Shown: positions 4,986 through 11,215 of the stretch, in pieces | Numbering within the stretch: the first letter of the stretch is position 1 | How the letters are laid out: each line of letters begins with the position of its first letter | NCBI GenBank assembly: GCA_019416395.1 | Contig: DXXH01000080.1 | Span: forward strand, 1-11,215 | Direction of reading: 5' to 3' | Source: Clostridiales bacterium | GTDB lineage: Bacteria > Bacillota > Clostridia > Oscillospirales > Acutalibacteraceae | Length of the DNA stretch: 11,215 bases | Program-made: the position numbers and the translations under genes | The notes under the pieces: generated by a model | The model's database searches: none | What the model was told of the DNA's origin: nothing | What the model saw: only the letters and a program-made list of their open reading frames with translations

Positions 4986-6890
4986 ATGATTTATGATGCT
5001 GCTTCTTTTGATGTGGCTGTAATCGGCGCTGGTCACGCCGGAATCGAAGCCGCTCTGGCTGCCGCCCGTTTGGGCTGCTCCACCGTGGTGTTTACCATCA
5101 ATCTGGACGCTGTGGGCAACTGCCCCTGTAATCCCAGCATTGGCGGCACTGCCAAAGGCCATCTGGTCCGGGAGATCGACGCTTTAGGCGGGGAGATGGG
5201 CAAAACCGCAGATCAATGCACCATTCAAAGCCGTATGCTCAATTTGGGCAAAGGCCCGGCGGTGCATTCCCTGCGGGCGCAGATCGACCGGAACCAATAT
5301 GCCCGGGTGATGAAGCACAAGCTGGAGCTTTGCCCCAATCTGGTTTTGCGCCAGGGGGAGATTGTGAAGCTGGAGCAGGGCCAGGGGGAATGGCTGCTCA
5401 CTTCCCGGCTGGAAGCTGTGTATCACGCCAAGGCGGTGATTCTGGCTACCGGCACCTTTTTGGGGGGCAAAGTCTTTGTGGGAGACGTTTCCTACGAGAG
5501 CGGCCCGGACGGCATGTTCCCGGCGGCGTTCCTGCCCGATTCCCTGAGCCAGCTGGGGATTTCCCTGCGGCGGTTCAAAACAGGCACCCCTGCTCGGGTG
5601 CTGAGATCGTCCATCGATTTTTCCGGGCTGGAAGTCCAAGAAGGGGACCAGCCGGTGGTGCCTTTTTCCTACGACACGGAAGAGCCTTTGGAAAACAAGG
5701 CGGTCTGTCATGTGAGTTGGACCAACGACGCCACCAAGCAGGTGATTTTGAAAAACATCCACCGTTCCCCCTTGTACGGCGGTCAGATCGAGGGCATTGG
5801 GCCTCGGTACTGCCCCAGCATCGAGGACAAGGTGATGCGCTTTCCCGACAAGCCCCGCCACCAGCTGTTCATTGAGCCCTGCGGCCTGGAGACAGAGGAG
5901 ATGTACCTGCAAGGCATGAGTTCTTCTCTGCCGGAAGACGTGCAGCTGGATTTTTACCACACCATTCCCGGGTTGGAGCATGTGGAGATCATGCGGACAG
6001 CCTACGCCATCGAGTACGACTGCTGCGATCCCTTGCAGCTTTCCGCCACTTTGGAGTTCCGGGATTGGCCAGGGCTGTACGGAGCGGGACAGTTCAACGG
6101 CAGCTCGGGCTATGAGGAAGCCGCTGCCCAAGGGCTGATCGCCGGGATCAACGCCGCCCGGAAAGTCCAGGGGAAAGAGCGCTTTGTGCTGGACCGGGCA
6201 AGCTCTTACATTGGCACCTTGATCGACGATTTGATCACCAAGGGCGCCAGCGACCCTTACCGGATGATGACTTCCCGTTCGGAGTACCGTTTGGTGCTGC
6301 GTCAGGACAACGCCGACGAGCGGCTGACACCTTACGGCCGGGAGCTGGGGCTGATCTCGGACAAGCGGTGGGAAAAATTCCAGAAGAAGCAGGAACAGAA
6401 ACAGGCTGAGCTGAAACGCGCCCAGACCACCACCCTGCCTCCTTCGGAGAAGCTGAATGACATACTTGTTTCACGTGGAACATCTCCCCTGTCTACCGGG
6501 GCCAAGCTGGCGGACCTGTTAAAGCGTCCCCAGATCTCCTACCAGGACCTGGCCCCGGTGGACCCGGACCGGCCGGAGTATCCCGCTGCAGTGTTTGAAA
6601 ATGTGGAGATCGAGCTGAAATACGAAGGCTATATCCGGCGGCAGCTGGCCGACATTGAGGAAGCCCGGCGGCTGGAACGGAAACGGTTGCCGGAAGACGT
6701 GGACTATTCCCAGATCAAAGGGCTGCGGCTGGAAGCCGGGGAAAAGCTGAATAAGGTGCGGCCGGAGAATATCGGCCAGGCGGGGAGAATCTCCGGAGTA
6801 AGCCCGGCGGATATTTCCGTGCTGCTGATTTGGCTGTCCGCCCGGGAACGGACTACGGGAAAGACACAGGAAGGAGCCACACATGACTGA
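4986..6890 (+). CDS. mnmG: tRNA uridine-5-carboxymethylaminomethyl modification enzyme MnmG (GidA)
   Basis: MnmG is the FAD- and NADH-dependent partner of MnmE in wobble-uridine modification. The 634-residue product has the FAD dinucleotide fold GAGHAG at 14-19. It has the first family signature CPCNPSIGG (46-54), where Cys48 corresponds to E. coli Cys47, and the second signature around GPRYCPSIEDKVMRFPDKPR, where Cys276 matches catalytic Cys277. The C-terminal helical MnmE-binding region ends near GRISGVSPADISVLLIWL. The frame is open upstream to 4857, but GGAGG at 4973-4977 sets ATG 4986 and gives normal length. The end overlaps rsmG by 8 bp. A perfect parS site lies in codons 494-499. Confidence 0.97.
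   Translation: MIYDAASFDVAVIGAGHAGIEAALAAARLGCSTVVFTINLDAVGNCPCNPSIGGTAKGHLVREIDALGGEMGKTADQCTIQSRMLNLGKGPAVHSLRAQIDRNQYARVMKHKLELCPNLVLRQGEIVKLEQGQGEWLLTSRLEAVYHAKAVILATGTFLGGKVFVGDVSYESGPDGMFPAAFLPDSLSQLGISLRRFKTGTPARVLRSSIDFSGLEVQEGDQPVVPFSYDTEEPLENKAVCHVSWTNDATKQVILKNIHRSPLYGGQIEGIGPRYCPSIEDKVMRFPDKPRHQLFIEPCGLETEEMYLQGMSSSLPEDVQLDFYHTIPGLEHVEIMRTAYAIEYDCCDPLQLSATLEFRDWPGLYGAGQFNGSSGYEEAAAQGLIAGINAARKVQGKERFVLDRASSYIGTLIDDLITKGASDPYRMMTSRSEYRLVLRQDNADERLTPYGRELGLISDKRWEKFQKKQEQKQAELKRAQTTTLPPSEKLNDILVSRGTSPLSTGAKLADLLKRPQISYQDLAPVDPDRPEYPAAVFENVEIELKYEGYIRRQLADIEEARRLERKRLPEDVDYSQIKGLRLEAGEKLNKVRPENIGQAGRISGVSPADISVLLIWLSARERTTGKTQEGATHD
6467..6482. promoter_or_regulatory. parS centromere site inside mnmG
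   Basis: TGTTTCACGTGGAACA is a perfect match to the Firmicutes parS consensus; its complement reads TGTTCCACGTGAAACA, the classical B. subtilis form. parS is the 16-bp site where ParB (Spo0J) loads as a CTP-dependent clamp. The encoded codons CTT GTT TCA CGT GGA ACA (residues 494-499), preceded by ATA, are not the G/C-ending codons favoured in this window, which suggests selection for the DNA site. parB lies 3.7 kb downstream. Confidence 0.93.
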
Positions 6891-7596
6891 TATCCGTCAA
6901 ATGCTTATAGAGCAGGCCAAAGCCATGGGGATCAAGGTGACCCCGGAGCAGGCCGCTCAATTTCAAACCTATATGGAACTGTTGCTGGAATGGAACGAGA
7001 AAATGAACCTGACCTCTATCACGGAACCGGAACAGGTGGTGGAGAAGCATTTTCTGGACAGCGCCACCCTGCTTCTCTGGAAGAAGCTGAAACAGGGAGC
7101 CAAGGTCATCGACGTGGGAACGGGAGCCGGGTTCCCTGGGATACCCTTGAAGATTCTCCGGCCCGACGTGGACCTGACCCTGCTGGACGGCACCATGAAA
7201 CGGCTGAACTTCCTGGGGGAAGTGTGCAAGGCCTTGAAGCTTTCCGCCAACCGGGTCCATAAACGGGCGGAAGAAGCGGGCTTGGATAAGACCATGCGGG
7301 AGCGGTACGATGTGGCCACCGCCCGGGCGGTAGCTCCCCTGAATGTGCTGGCGGAATACTGTATGCCCCTGGTGAAAATGAAGGGATACTTTTTGGCCAT
7401 GAAGGGGCCGGGAGCTGCCCAAGAGCTGGAACAAGGAACCAACGCTTTGGAGATCTTGGGCGCCGGGGACCCGGAAACCTTGTCCTTCACATTGCCTGGC
7501 GGGGAAGAACGGAATCTGATCATCGCCCAAAAACTCCGGTTCACACCCAAGGGCTATCCCCGTCACGGAAGCACCATTGCCAAACACCCATTGTAA
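6883..7596 (+). CDS. rsmG: 16S rRNA (guanine-N7)-methyltransferase RsmG (GidB)
   Basis: RsmG methylates G527 of 16S rRNA (E. coli numbering) in the 530 loop using S-adenosylmethionine; loss gives low-level streptomycin resistance in several species. The 237-residue product has the SAM-binding motif VIDVGTGAGFPGIPL (75-89), the RAVAPL segment (148-153), a lysine in LAMKGP (171-176) and the C-terminal PKGYPRHGSTIAKHPL block (222-237). All are family signatures, and the length is typical. AAGGAG at 6871-6876 precedes ATG 6883, which lies 8 bp inside the mnmG end, so translation is probably coupled. It continues the mnmG transcript. Confidence 0.97.
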   Translation: MTDIRQMLIEQAKAMGIKVTPEQAAQFQTYMELLLEWNEKMNLTSITEPEQVVEKHFLDSATLLLWKKLKQGAKVIDVGTGAGFPGIPLKILRPDVDLTLLDGTMKRLNFLGEVCKALKLSANRVHKRAEEAGLDKTMRERYDVATARAVAPLNVLAEYCMPLVKMKGYFLAMKGPGAAQELEQGTNALEILGAGDPETLSFTLPGGEERNLIIAQKLRFTPKGYPRHGSTIAKHPL

Positions 7597-7609
7597 AGGA
7601 GAGATTCCC

Positions 7610-8050
7610 ATGGAACTGATTATGCGGAAAGCCCAGGAACAGGATTTGGACGGTCTGGACCAGGTGATGTTGGTCATCAGTGACCGGGCCGGAGACCGGG
7701 AGACAGTGAAAGGGCTTTTGGAGAAGATCAACGGCGACCCTCAGAAATATCTGCTGGTTGCGGAAGACAAGGAGACGGGCACCATCTGCGGCAGTTTGCT
7801 GGGAGTGGTGTTCGAGGATATCTGCGACACCTGCCGTCCCATTTTGATGGTGGAGAATGTGGCCGTGCTGGAAAGCTACCAGGGGAAGGGCGTTGGCCGG
7901 AAGATGTTTGAGGCCATCGAGGACTGGGGCAAGAATGTGTGGAACTGCCACTATGAGATCCTGGTGTCCGGACTGAACCGCACCGGAGCCCACAAGTTCT
8001 ACCATGCCCTGGGATTCTCCGAAGTAAAGGGCTTTAAAAAATACCTGTAA
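7610..8050 (+). CDS. GNAT-family N-acetyltransferase, substrate unknown
   Basis: GNAT enzymes transfer an acetyl group from acetyl-CoA to an amine. The 146-residue product has the classic acetyl-CoA motif A strand and loop, VENVAVLESYQGKGVGRKMF, with QGKGVG at 91-96. Motif B follows at the C-terminus, AHKFYHALGF (127-136). Three cysteines lie close together (60, 72, 75), which may be chance. The substrate cannot be deduced. The ribosome site AAAGGAG (7595-7601) overlaps the rsmG stop codon, so it is probably co-transcribed and coupled. It is not part of the conserved origin block and looks like a lineage-specific insertion between rsmG and noc. Confidence 0.88.
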   Translation: MELIMRKAQEQDLDGLDQVMLVISDRAGDRETVKGLLEKINGDPQKYLLVAEDKETGTICGSLLGVVFEDICDTCRPILMVENVAVLESYQGKGVGRKMFEAIEDWGKNVWNCHYEILVSGLNRTGAHKFYHALGFSEVKGFKKYL

Positions 8051-8095
8051 AAAATTGAACCAGCCGACAGGAATCAACAAACGCCGTAGCTTCCC

Positions 8096-8114
8096 CGTGA
8101 TAGAATAAATCACG
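8096..8114. promoter_or_regulatory. Inverted repeat just before noc
   Basis: CGTGAT (8096-8101) and ATCACG (8109-8114) form a perfect 6-bp inverted repeat around a 7-nt A/T-rich centre that contains TAGAAT (8101-8106), a possible -10. No good -35 is present at the right distance. It sits immediately before the noc ribosome site (8115-8123), so it could be an operator or an RNA hairpin affecting noc translation. This is weak evidence. Confidence 0.35.
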
Positions 8115-8131
8115 AAAGGAAGGTGCGGCGC

Positions 8132-8932
8132 ATGTTTTTTAAGGACAAGCTCAAGCTGGTAAAATTGCCGGTAAGCCGCATCTTGCCCAATCCTTCCCAG
8201 CCCCGGAAGGTGTTCCGCCAGGAAGAACTGGAATCCCTGGCCCAAAGCATCCGGGAGAACGGGCTGCTCCAGCCGGTGACCGTACGCCGGGAGAATGGAG
8301 CATACTACCTGATTGCTGGGGAGCGCAGGCTCCGAGCTTGCAAGCTGGCAGGACTGAAGGAGATTCCCGCGTTGCTGGCAGACTGTCCCCCAGAGGACAG
8401 CGCTGTGCTGGCATTGCTGGAAAATATCCAGCGGCAGGATCTGCAAATGTTCGAGCAGGCCAACGCCTTGGTAAATCTGCTGCGGGAGTGGCAGATCACC
8501 CAAGAGGAAGCCGCCAAGCGTCTGGGGATCAGCCAGTCCTATCTGGCCAATAAACTGCGGCTTTTAAAGCTTACCCCGGAAGAGCAGGCGGAGATTTTGG
8601 AGTACAAGCTTACCGAGCGTCACGCCCGGGCGCTGCTGCGCATCGACGACGTGACACTGCGGCAGAAGGTATTGCGTCAGGCAGGGGACAAGCATTTGAA
8701 TGTGTCCCAGACAGAAGAATTGGTGGCTGCCCTGCTCCAGCCAAAGCGGACCGGGGCCAAACCCAAGCGCACCTTTGTGGCGAAAGATATCCGGTTGTTT
8801 ATCAACACCATCGACCATGCGGTGGACGCCATGAAAACGGCGGGCATTGAGGCCCAGTCGGAGAAAAAGGAGACAGAAGACTATATCGAATGCACGGTGC
8901 GCATACCCAAATTACACAGAGTACAAGTTTAA
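8132..8932 (+). CDS. noc: Nucleoid occlusion protein Noc (ParB-family CTPase)
   Basis: Noc proteins bind scattered NBS sites and the membrane as CTP-dependent clamps and block division over the chromosome. The 266-residue product has ParB-type CTP-binding motifs GERRLR (63-68) and ENIQR (97-101), a helix-turn-helix (about 122-145) and a Noc-like C-terminus (FINTIDHAVDAMKTAGIE... YIECTVRIPK). Counting from the helix-turn-helix, the four residues reported to set NBS rather than parS specificity are Gln135, Lys141, Lys146 and Arg163, the complete Noc set. The N-terminus before the ParB fold is only about seven residues (MFFKDKL), shorter than the membrane-binding helix of B. subtilis Noc. ATG 8132 is preferred; the in-frame GTG at 8123 overlaps the ribosome site AAAGGAAGG. 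Confidence 0.88.
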   Translation: MFFKDKLKLVKLPVSRILPNPSQPRKVFRQEELESLAQSIRENGLLQPVTVRRENGAYYLIAGERRLRACKLAGLKEIPALLADCPPEDSAVLALLENIQRQDLQMFEQANALVNLLREWQITQEEAAKRLGISQSYLANKLRLLKLTPEEQAEILEYKLTERHARALLRIDDVTLRQKVLRQAGDKHLNVSQTEELVAALLQPKRTGAKPKRTFVAKDIRLFINTIDHAVDAMKTAGIEAQSEKKETEDYIECTVRIPKLHRVQV

Positions 8933-8956
8933 CCCATTCCCTTATTCATTTCCCAC

Positions 8957-8996
8957 AGAGAAGGCGGCCAAGGCGAAAGCCAAGGCTGCCTTTTCT
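8957..8996 (+). terminator. Intrinsic terminator after noc
   Basis: A 13-bp stem pairs AGAGAAGGCGGCC (8957-8969) with GGCTGCCTTTTCT (8984-8996), using two G-U pairs. Inside is GGC-GAAA-GCC, a stable tetraloop hairpin, separated by an A/A internal loop. The T-rich run (TTTTCTATTTC) covers the end of the stem. It lies 24 bp after the noc stop and separates noc transcription from parA. Confidence 0.85.
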
Positions 8997-9057
8997 ATTT
9001 CCCAGGGGCAAGATGAAGCAGCGAAAGGAAGCAGTGGCAGCAAGGAACGGGGCAAAA

Positions 9058-9073
9058 TGTTTCATGTGAAACA
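9058..9073. promoter_or_regulatory. parS-like site upstream of parA
   Basis: TGTTTCATGTGAAACA matches parS at 15 of 16 positions; only the central CG is changed to TG. The outer arms TGTTTCA and TGAAACA are perfect inverted repeats, and the match extends to ATG...CAT, covering 9057-9074. It lies about 70 bp upstream of the parA -10, so ParB bound here could both load for segregation and influence parAB transcription. The central substitution may weaken binding. Confidence 0.75.
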
Positions 9074-9142
9074 TAAACCAGGGGGAAAACGAAACTTTTC
9101 CAGAGCCAAGGGCTTCTTGGTCTTTTATTTCGGGAGAAAATG

Positions 9143-9151
9143 TGGTATAAT
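9143..9151 (+). promoter_or_regulatory. Extended -10 promoter of parA-parB
   Basis: TGGTATAAT is a perfect -10 hexamer (TATAAT, 9146-9151) with the TGn extension (9143-9145). The hexamer 17 bp upstream (TTTTAT, 9123-9128) is a poor -35, as is common for extended -10 promoters. Transcription would start near 9158, leaving a leader of about 228 nt before parA. Confidence 0.75.
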
Positions 9152-9157
9152 AGCGCC

Positions 9158-9385
9158 AATCGCCGGTTTTTGGAAAAGATCCAAAAGACCTGGAAATCCC
9201 AAGACTTTTAACGGCGGGGCAGTCATGGCGGGGTTGGAAAATGACCCCATACACCATGGGCCCGGAAATCAGCCGGGCAACTTGCCGGCGGCGATGCTTG
9301 AGAGAAACAATCCTCAGGGCGTACCCTTGGGGATGCTGCCCAGGTCCAGCCTGGGAAAACGTACAAAAAGGGGAAGGGTGACACT
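9158..9385 (+). other. Long, potentially structured 5' leader of parA
   Basis: No gene is supported here. Several stems can form in order. CGCCG/CGGCG (9161-9165/9212-9216) encloses TTTTGGA/TCCAAAA (9168-9174/9180-9186). CATGG/CCATG (9224-9228/9254-9258) encloses GGGGT/ACCCC (9230-9234/9244-9248). GCCCGG/CCGGGC follows (9260-9265/9273-9278), then CTTGAG/CTCAGG (9297-9302/9313-9318) and CCCAGG/CCTGGG (9339-9344/9350-9355). No T-run terminator follows and I recognise no known riboswitch class. A small frame from ATG 9225 runs into parA and is not convincing. Confidence 0.45.
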
Positions 9386-10150
9386 ATGGGAAAAATCATT
9401 GCCGTGGCCAACCAGAAAGGCGGCGTGGGAAAAACCACTACCGCCGTAAACCTGGCAGCAGCCCTGGGAGATCAGGGAAAGCGTGTCCTGTTGGCCGACA
9501 CCGATCCCCAAGGAAATACCACTTCCGGGGTGGGGGTGGACCGCCGGAATTGCAAAATCAGCGTGTATGAGGTGCTGATCGGCGGGGCCAAGGCCAAAGA
9601 CGCCCTGATCCAAACCGAGTTCAAGAACCTGACCCTGCTGCCGTCCCATATGGATCTGGCGGCGGCGGAAATCGAGCTGGTGACCCTGGAAAACCGGGAG
9701 ACCATGCTGAAAAACGCCCTGGCGCCCATTCGCGGGGAGTATGATTACATTTTTATTGACTGTCCCCCCTCTCTGGGCCTGATCACCACCAATGCCCTGA
9801 CGGCGGCGGATACCATTTTGATCCCCATTCAGTGCGAGTATTACGCCTTGGAAGGGCTGTCCCAGCTGATGAATACCATTCGGCGGGTAAAACGGCAGTA
9901 TAACGACCTGTTGGATATTGAAGGAGTGCTGTTGACCATGTACGATGGCCGGCTGAACCTGACCCAGCAGGTGGTGGAAGAAGTGAAAAAGTACTTTCCC
10001 CGGAAAGTGTTTAAAACCGTGATCCCCCGTACGGTGCGGCTGTCGGAAGCCCCGGGCTTTGGCCAGCCCGTGCTGTATTATGACCGGGCTTCCCGTGGAG
10101 CCCAGGCCTATGGGGAATTGGCAAAAGAACTGTTAAAGAACAACCGGTAA
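9386..10150 (+). CDS. parA: Chromosome-partitioning ATPase ParA (Soj)
   Basis: ParA/Soj is a deviant-Walker ATPase that binds DNA non-specifically as an ATP dimer and, with ParB, drives origin segregation; in Bacillus it also controls DnaA. The 254-residue product has the deviant Walker A KGGVGKTT (11-18) with signature Lys11, the switch segment DTDPQGN (38-44) and Walker B YIFIDCPPS (121-129). There is no N-terminal helix-turn-helix, so it is the short chromosomal type. The start is ATG 9386 with purine-rich AAGGGGAAGGG upstream. parB follows after 13 bp, and parS sites lie upstream. Confidence 0.97.
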   Translation: MGKIIAVANQKGGVGKTTTAVNLAAALGDQGKRVLLADTDPQGNTTSGVGVDRRNCKISVYEVLIGGAKAKDALIQTEFKNLTLLPSHMDLAAAEIELVTLENRETMLKNALAPIRGEYDYIFIDCPPSLGLITTNALTAADTILIPIQCEYYALEGLSQLMNTIRRVKRQYNDLLDIEGVLLTMYDGRLNLTQQVVEEVKKYFPRKVFKTVIPRTVRLSEAPGFGQPVLYYDRASRGAQAYGELAKELLKNNR

Positions 10151-10163
10151 AGGGGGAGCTTCA

Positions 10164-11006
10164 TTGAAAAAACGAGGACTTGGCAAAGGGCTGGACGCCA
10201 TTTTCGCGGAGAATACAGCTGAAAGCACAGAAGGCGCCGTAAGCGTGCGGATCAGCGAAATCGAACCCAACCGGGACCAGCCCCGGAAAGAATTTGACAG
10301 CGAAGCGCTGACGGAGCTGGCGGATTCCATCTCCCAGCACGGCGTGCTCCAACCGCTGCTGCTGCGGCCCATGATCACCGGCGGGTACCGGATCGTGGCC
10401 GGGGAACGGCGCTGGAGAGCCGCCCGCATGGCCGGGCTGACGGAAGTCCCCGCAGTGATCCGGGAGATGACCGACGCCGAGGAAATGCTGTTCGCCCTGA
10501 TCGAAAACCTGCAGCGGGAAGACCTGACTCCCTTGGAAGAAGCCCGGGGATACCGTACCCTGATCGAAACCCAGGACTTCACCCAGGAAGAAGTGTCCCA
10601 GGCGGTGGGAAAATCACGGCCAGCTATTACAAACGCTTTGCGGTTGCTGAATCTTCCACAGGATATTCAGGAAATGTTGGAAAATGGAGAGATCACCGCC
10701 GGCCATGCCAGAACATTACTCAGTTTTAAAACGGAAGAGGATATGCGTCTGGGAGCCAAAAAAGCCAAGGAAGGAGCTTCCGTCCGAGAGCTGGAAGCCT
10801 TGGCCAAACGACTCAATGAGCGAAAGGAAGAATTGGCCCGTACCCCCAGGAAAAACCAGTATTTTGAGGAAGCCCAGCTGGCAGTCGGGGAGTATCTGAA
10901 CCGGAAGGTGAAAGTGGCGGGAACCAAGAAAAAAGGTACCTTGCAGATCGAGTTTTACGGGGAAGAGGATTTGCAGAATCTGCTCCACGATTTGCATTTG
11001 AAATAA
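10164..11006 (+). CDS. parB: Chromosome-partitioning protein ParB (Spo0J)
   Basis: ParB loads at parS and spreads as a CTP-dependent sliding clamp, recruits SMC, and stimulates ParA. The 280-residue product starts MKKRGLGKGLDAIF, the N-terminal motif with the arginine that activates ParA. CTP motifs are GERRWR (80-85) and ENLQR (114-118), and a helix-turn-helix spans about 139-161. At the parS/NBS specificity positions it has Arg152, Ala158, Asn163 and Gly180, with the Arg and Gly typical of ParB, in contrast to noc upstream. The start is TTG at 10164, preceded by AGGGGGAG (10151-10158); no ATG nearby fits better. It is the last gene in the window. Confidence 0.96.
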   Translation: MKKRGLGKGLDAIFAENTAESTEGAVSVRISEIEPNRDQPRKEFDSEALTELADSISQHGVLQPLLLRPMITGGYRIVAGERRWRAARMAGLTEVPAVIREMTDAEEMLFALIENLQREDLTPLEEARGYRTLIETQDFTQEEVSQAVGKSRPAITNALRLLNLPQDIQEMLENGEITAGHARTLLSFKTEEDMRLGAKKAKEGASVRELEALAKRLNERKEELARTPRKNQYFEEAQLAVGEYLNRKVKVAGTKKKGTLQIEFYGEEDLQNLLHDLHLK

Positions 11007-11027
11007 AACGGAACCGCGAAGCGGCGT

Positions 11028-11160
11028 AAAAGTTTTTGCGGGGGCTTTTTTCAAAAAGCCCCGACCTTAAAAGGCAAAGCGAAGCTTTGCCCCTAAAAAA
11101 AGCCAGGAAACCCGGCGCACCAGGCCCGAAGGGACTGTAGCCGCATTTCCGGCCGGACTC
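11028..11160 (+). repeat. Structured intergenic repeat, copy 2 (after parB)
   Basis: This begins AAAAGTTT, 22 bp after the parB stop, like copy 1. It has GGGGCTTTTT/AAAAAGCCCC (11041-11050/11053-11062) around the same TC loop centre, then GGCAAAGC-GAA-GCTTTGCC (11073-11091). An A-run and CCAGGAAACC follow, then a domain closed by GGAAA/TTTCC with an inner CCC-GAA-GGG hairpin. Relative to copy 1 at 4537-4680 it lacks the second small hairpin. The arms differ but remain complementary, which points to a folded element rather than chance. A separate small hairpin CCGC-GAA-GCGG (11014-11024) lies between the stop codon and the element. Confidence 0.75.
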
Positions 11161-11196
11161 CACCGAGGGAAACCCCAGGGGACAAAACCTAGCCCC

Positions 11197-11215
11197 GAAA
11201 CCAGGCGCACCAGGC
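11197..11215 (+). repeat. Partial third repeat unit at the window edge
   Basis: The last 19 bases, GAAACCAGGCGCACCAGGC, match 11107-11125 (GAAACCCGGCGCACCAGGC) at 18 of 19 positions, 90 bp apart. The unit is cut by the window end. It suggests that the 3' domain of repeat copy 2 is tandemly repeated beyond the window. Confidence 0.6.

Noticed and set aside
6837..6855. CCCGGGAA core at the end of mnmG as a possible Noc-binding site
   Set aside because: Only one half of the NBS palindrome is matched (the left flank is TCCG instead of ATTT). Similar CCCGGG cores are common in this G/C-rich window.
9106..9130. CCAAG/CTTGG hairpin followed by TCTTTTATTT as a second terminator after noc
   Set aside because: The stem is only 5 bp and overlaps the -35 region of the parA promoter; the strong terminator at 8957-8996 already serves noc.
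9225..9449. Small frame starting ATG 9225 and running into parA
   Set aside because: It overlaps the parA start in another frame, has a poor ribosome site and low-complexity composition; the stem structures explain the DNA better.

Overview
This window is the classic origin-proximal gene block of a Firmicutes chromosome. The gene order is rpmH-rnpA-yidD-yidC-jag-mnmE-mnmG-rsmG-(GNAT)-noc-parA-parB, all on the + strand. The fairly high G+C, the strong GGAGG-type ribosome sites, a Noc-type protein beside Soj/Spo0J-type ParA/ParB, and the hairpin-rich intergenic repeats suggest a Clostridia member, most likely of the Oscillospiraceae/Ruminococcaceae type. The family placement is inference. dnaA is not in the window. 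A good minus-strand promoter at the left edge points out of the window, where a divergent dnaA would be expected.

Region 1 (1-3133) is an expression and membrane-biogenesis operon. A consensus-like promoter at 241-270 drives L34 (rpmH). A hairpin separates it from the RNase P protein (rnpA), which overlaps yidD; then come the YidC insertase and the KH/R3H RNA-binding protein Jag. A strong intrinsic terminator follows. Jag carries an unusual Arg/Asn/Gly-rich tail.

Region 2 (3171-8050) holds tRNA and rRNA modification genes. MnmE and MnmG together modify the wobble uridine of tRNAs, and RsmG makes a 16S rRNA 7-methylguanosine. mnmE and mnmG are separated by 447 bp without a convincing gene. 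The first part of that gap is a structured repeat whose relative lies downstream of parB. A GNAT acetyltransferase follows rsmG. A perfect 16-bp parS site is embedded in the mnmG coding sequence, spelled with codons that are uncommon in the neighbouring genes.

Region 3 (8051-11006) is the chromosome-segregation block: noc, a terminator, a parS-like site with one substitution at its centre, an extended -10 promoter, a leader of about 230 nt with several possible hairpins, then parA and parB. The two ParB-family proteins can be told apart by residues known to decide DNA specificity. The first has the complete Noc-type set; the second has ParB-type residues and an N-terminal ParA-stimulating motif.

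Region 4 (11007-11215) contains the second copy of the structured repeat and the beginning of a further 19-bp repeat cut by the window edge. The least explained features are this repeat family, whose stem arms differ between copies but stay complementary, the region before mnmG, and the parA leader.
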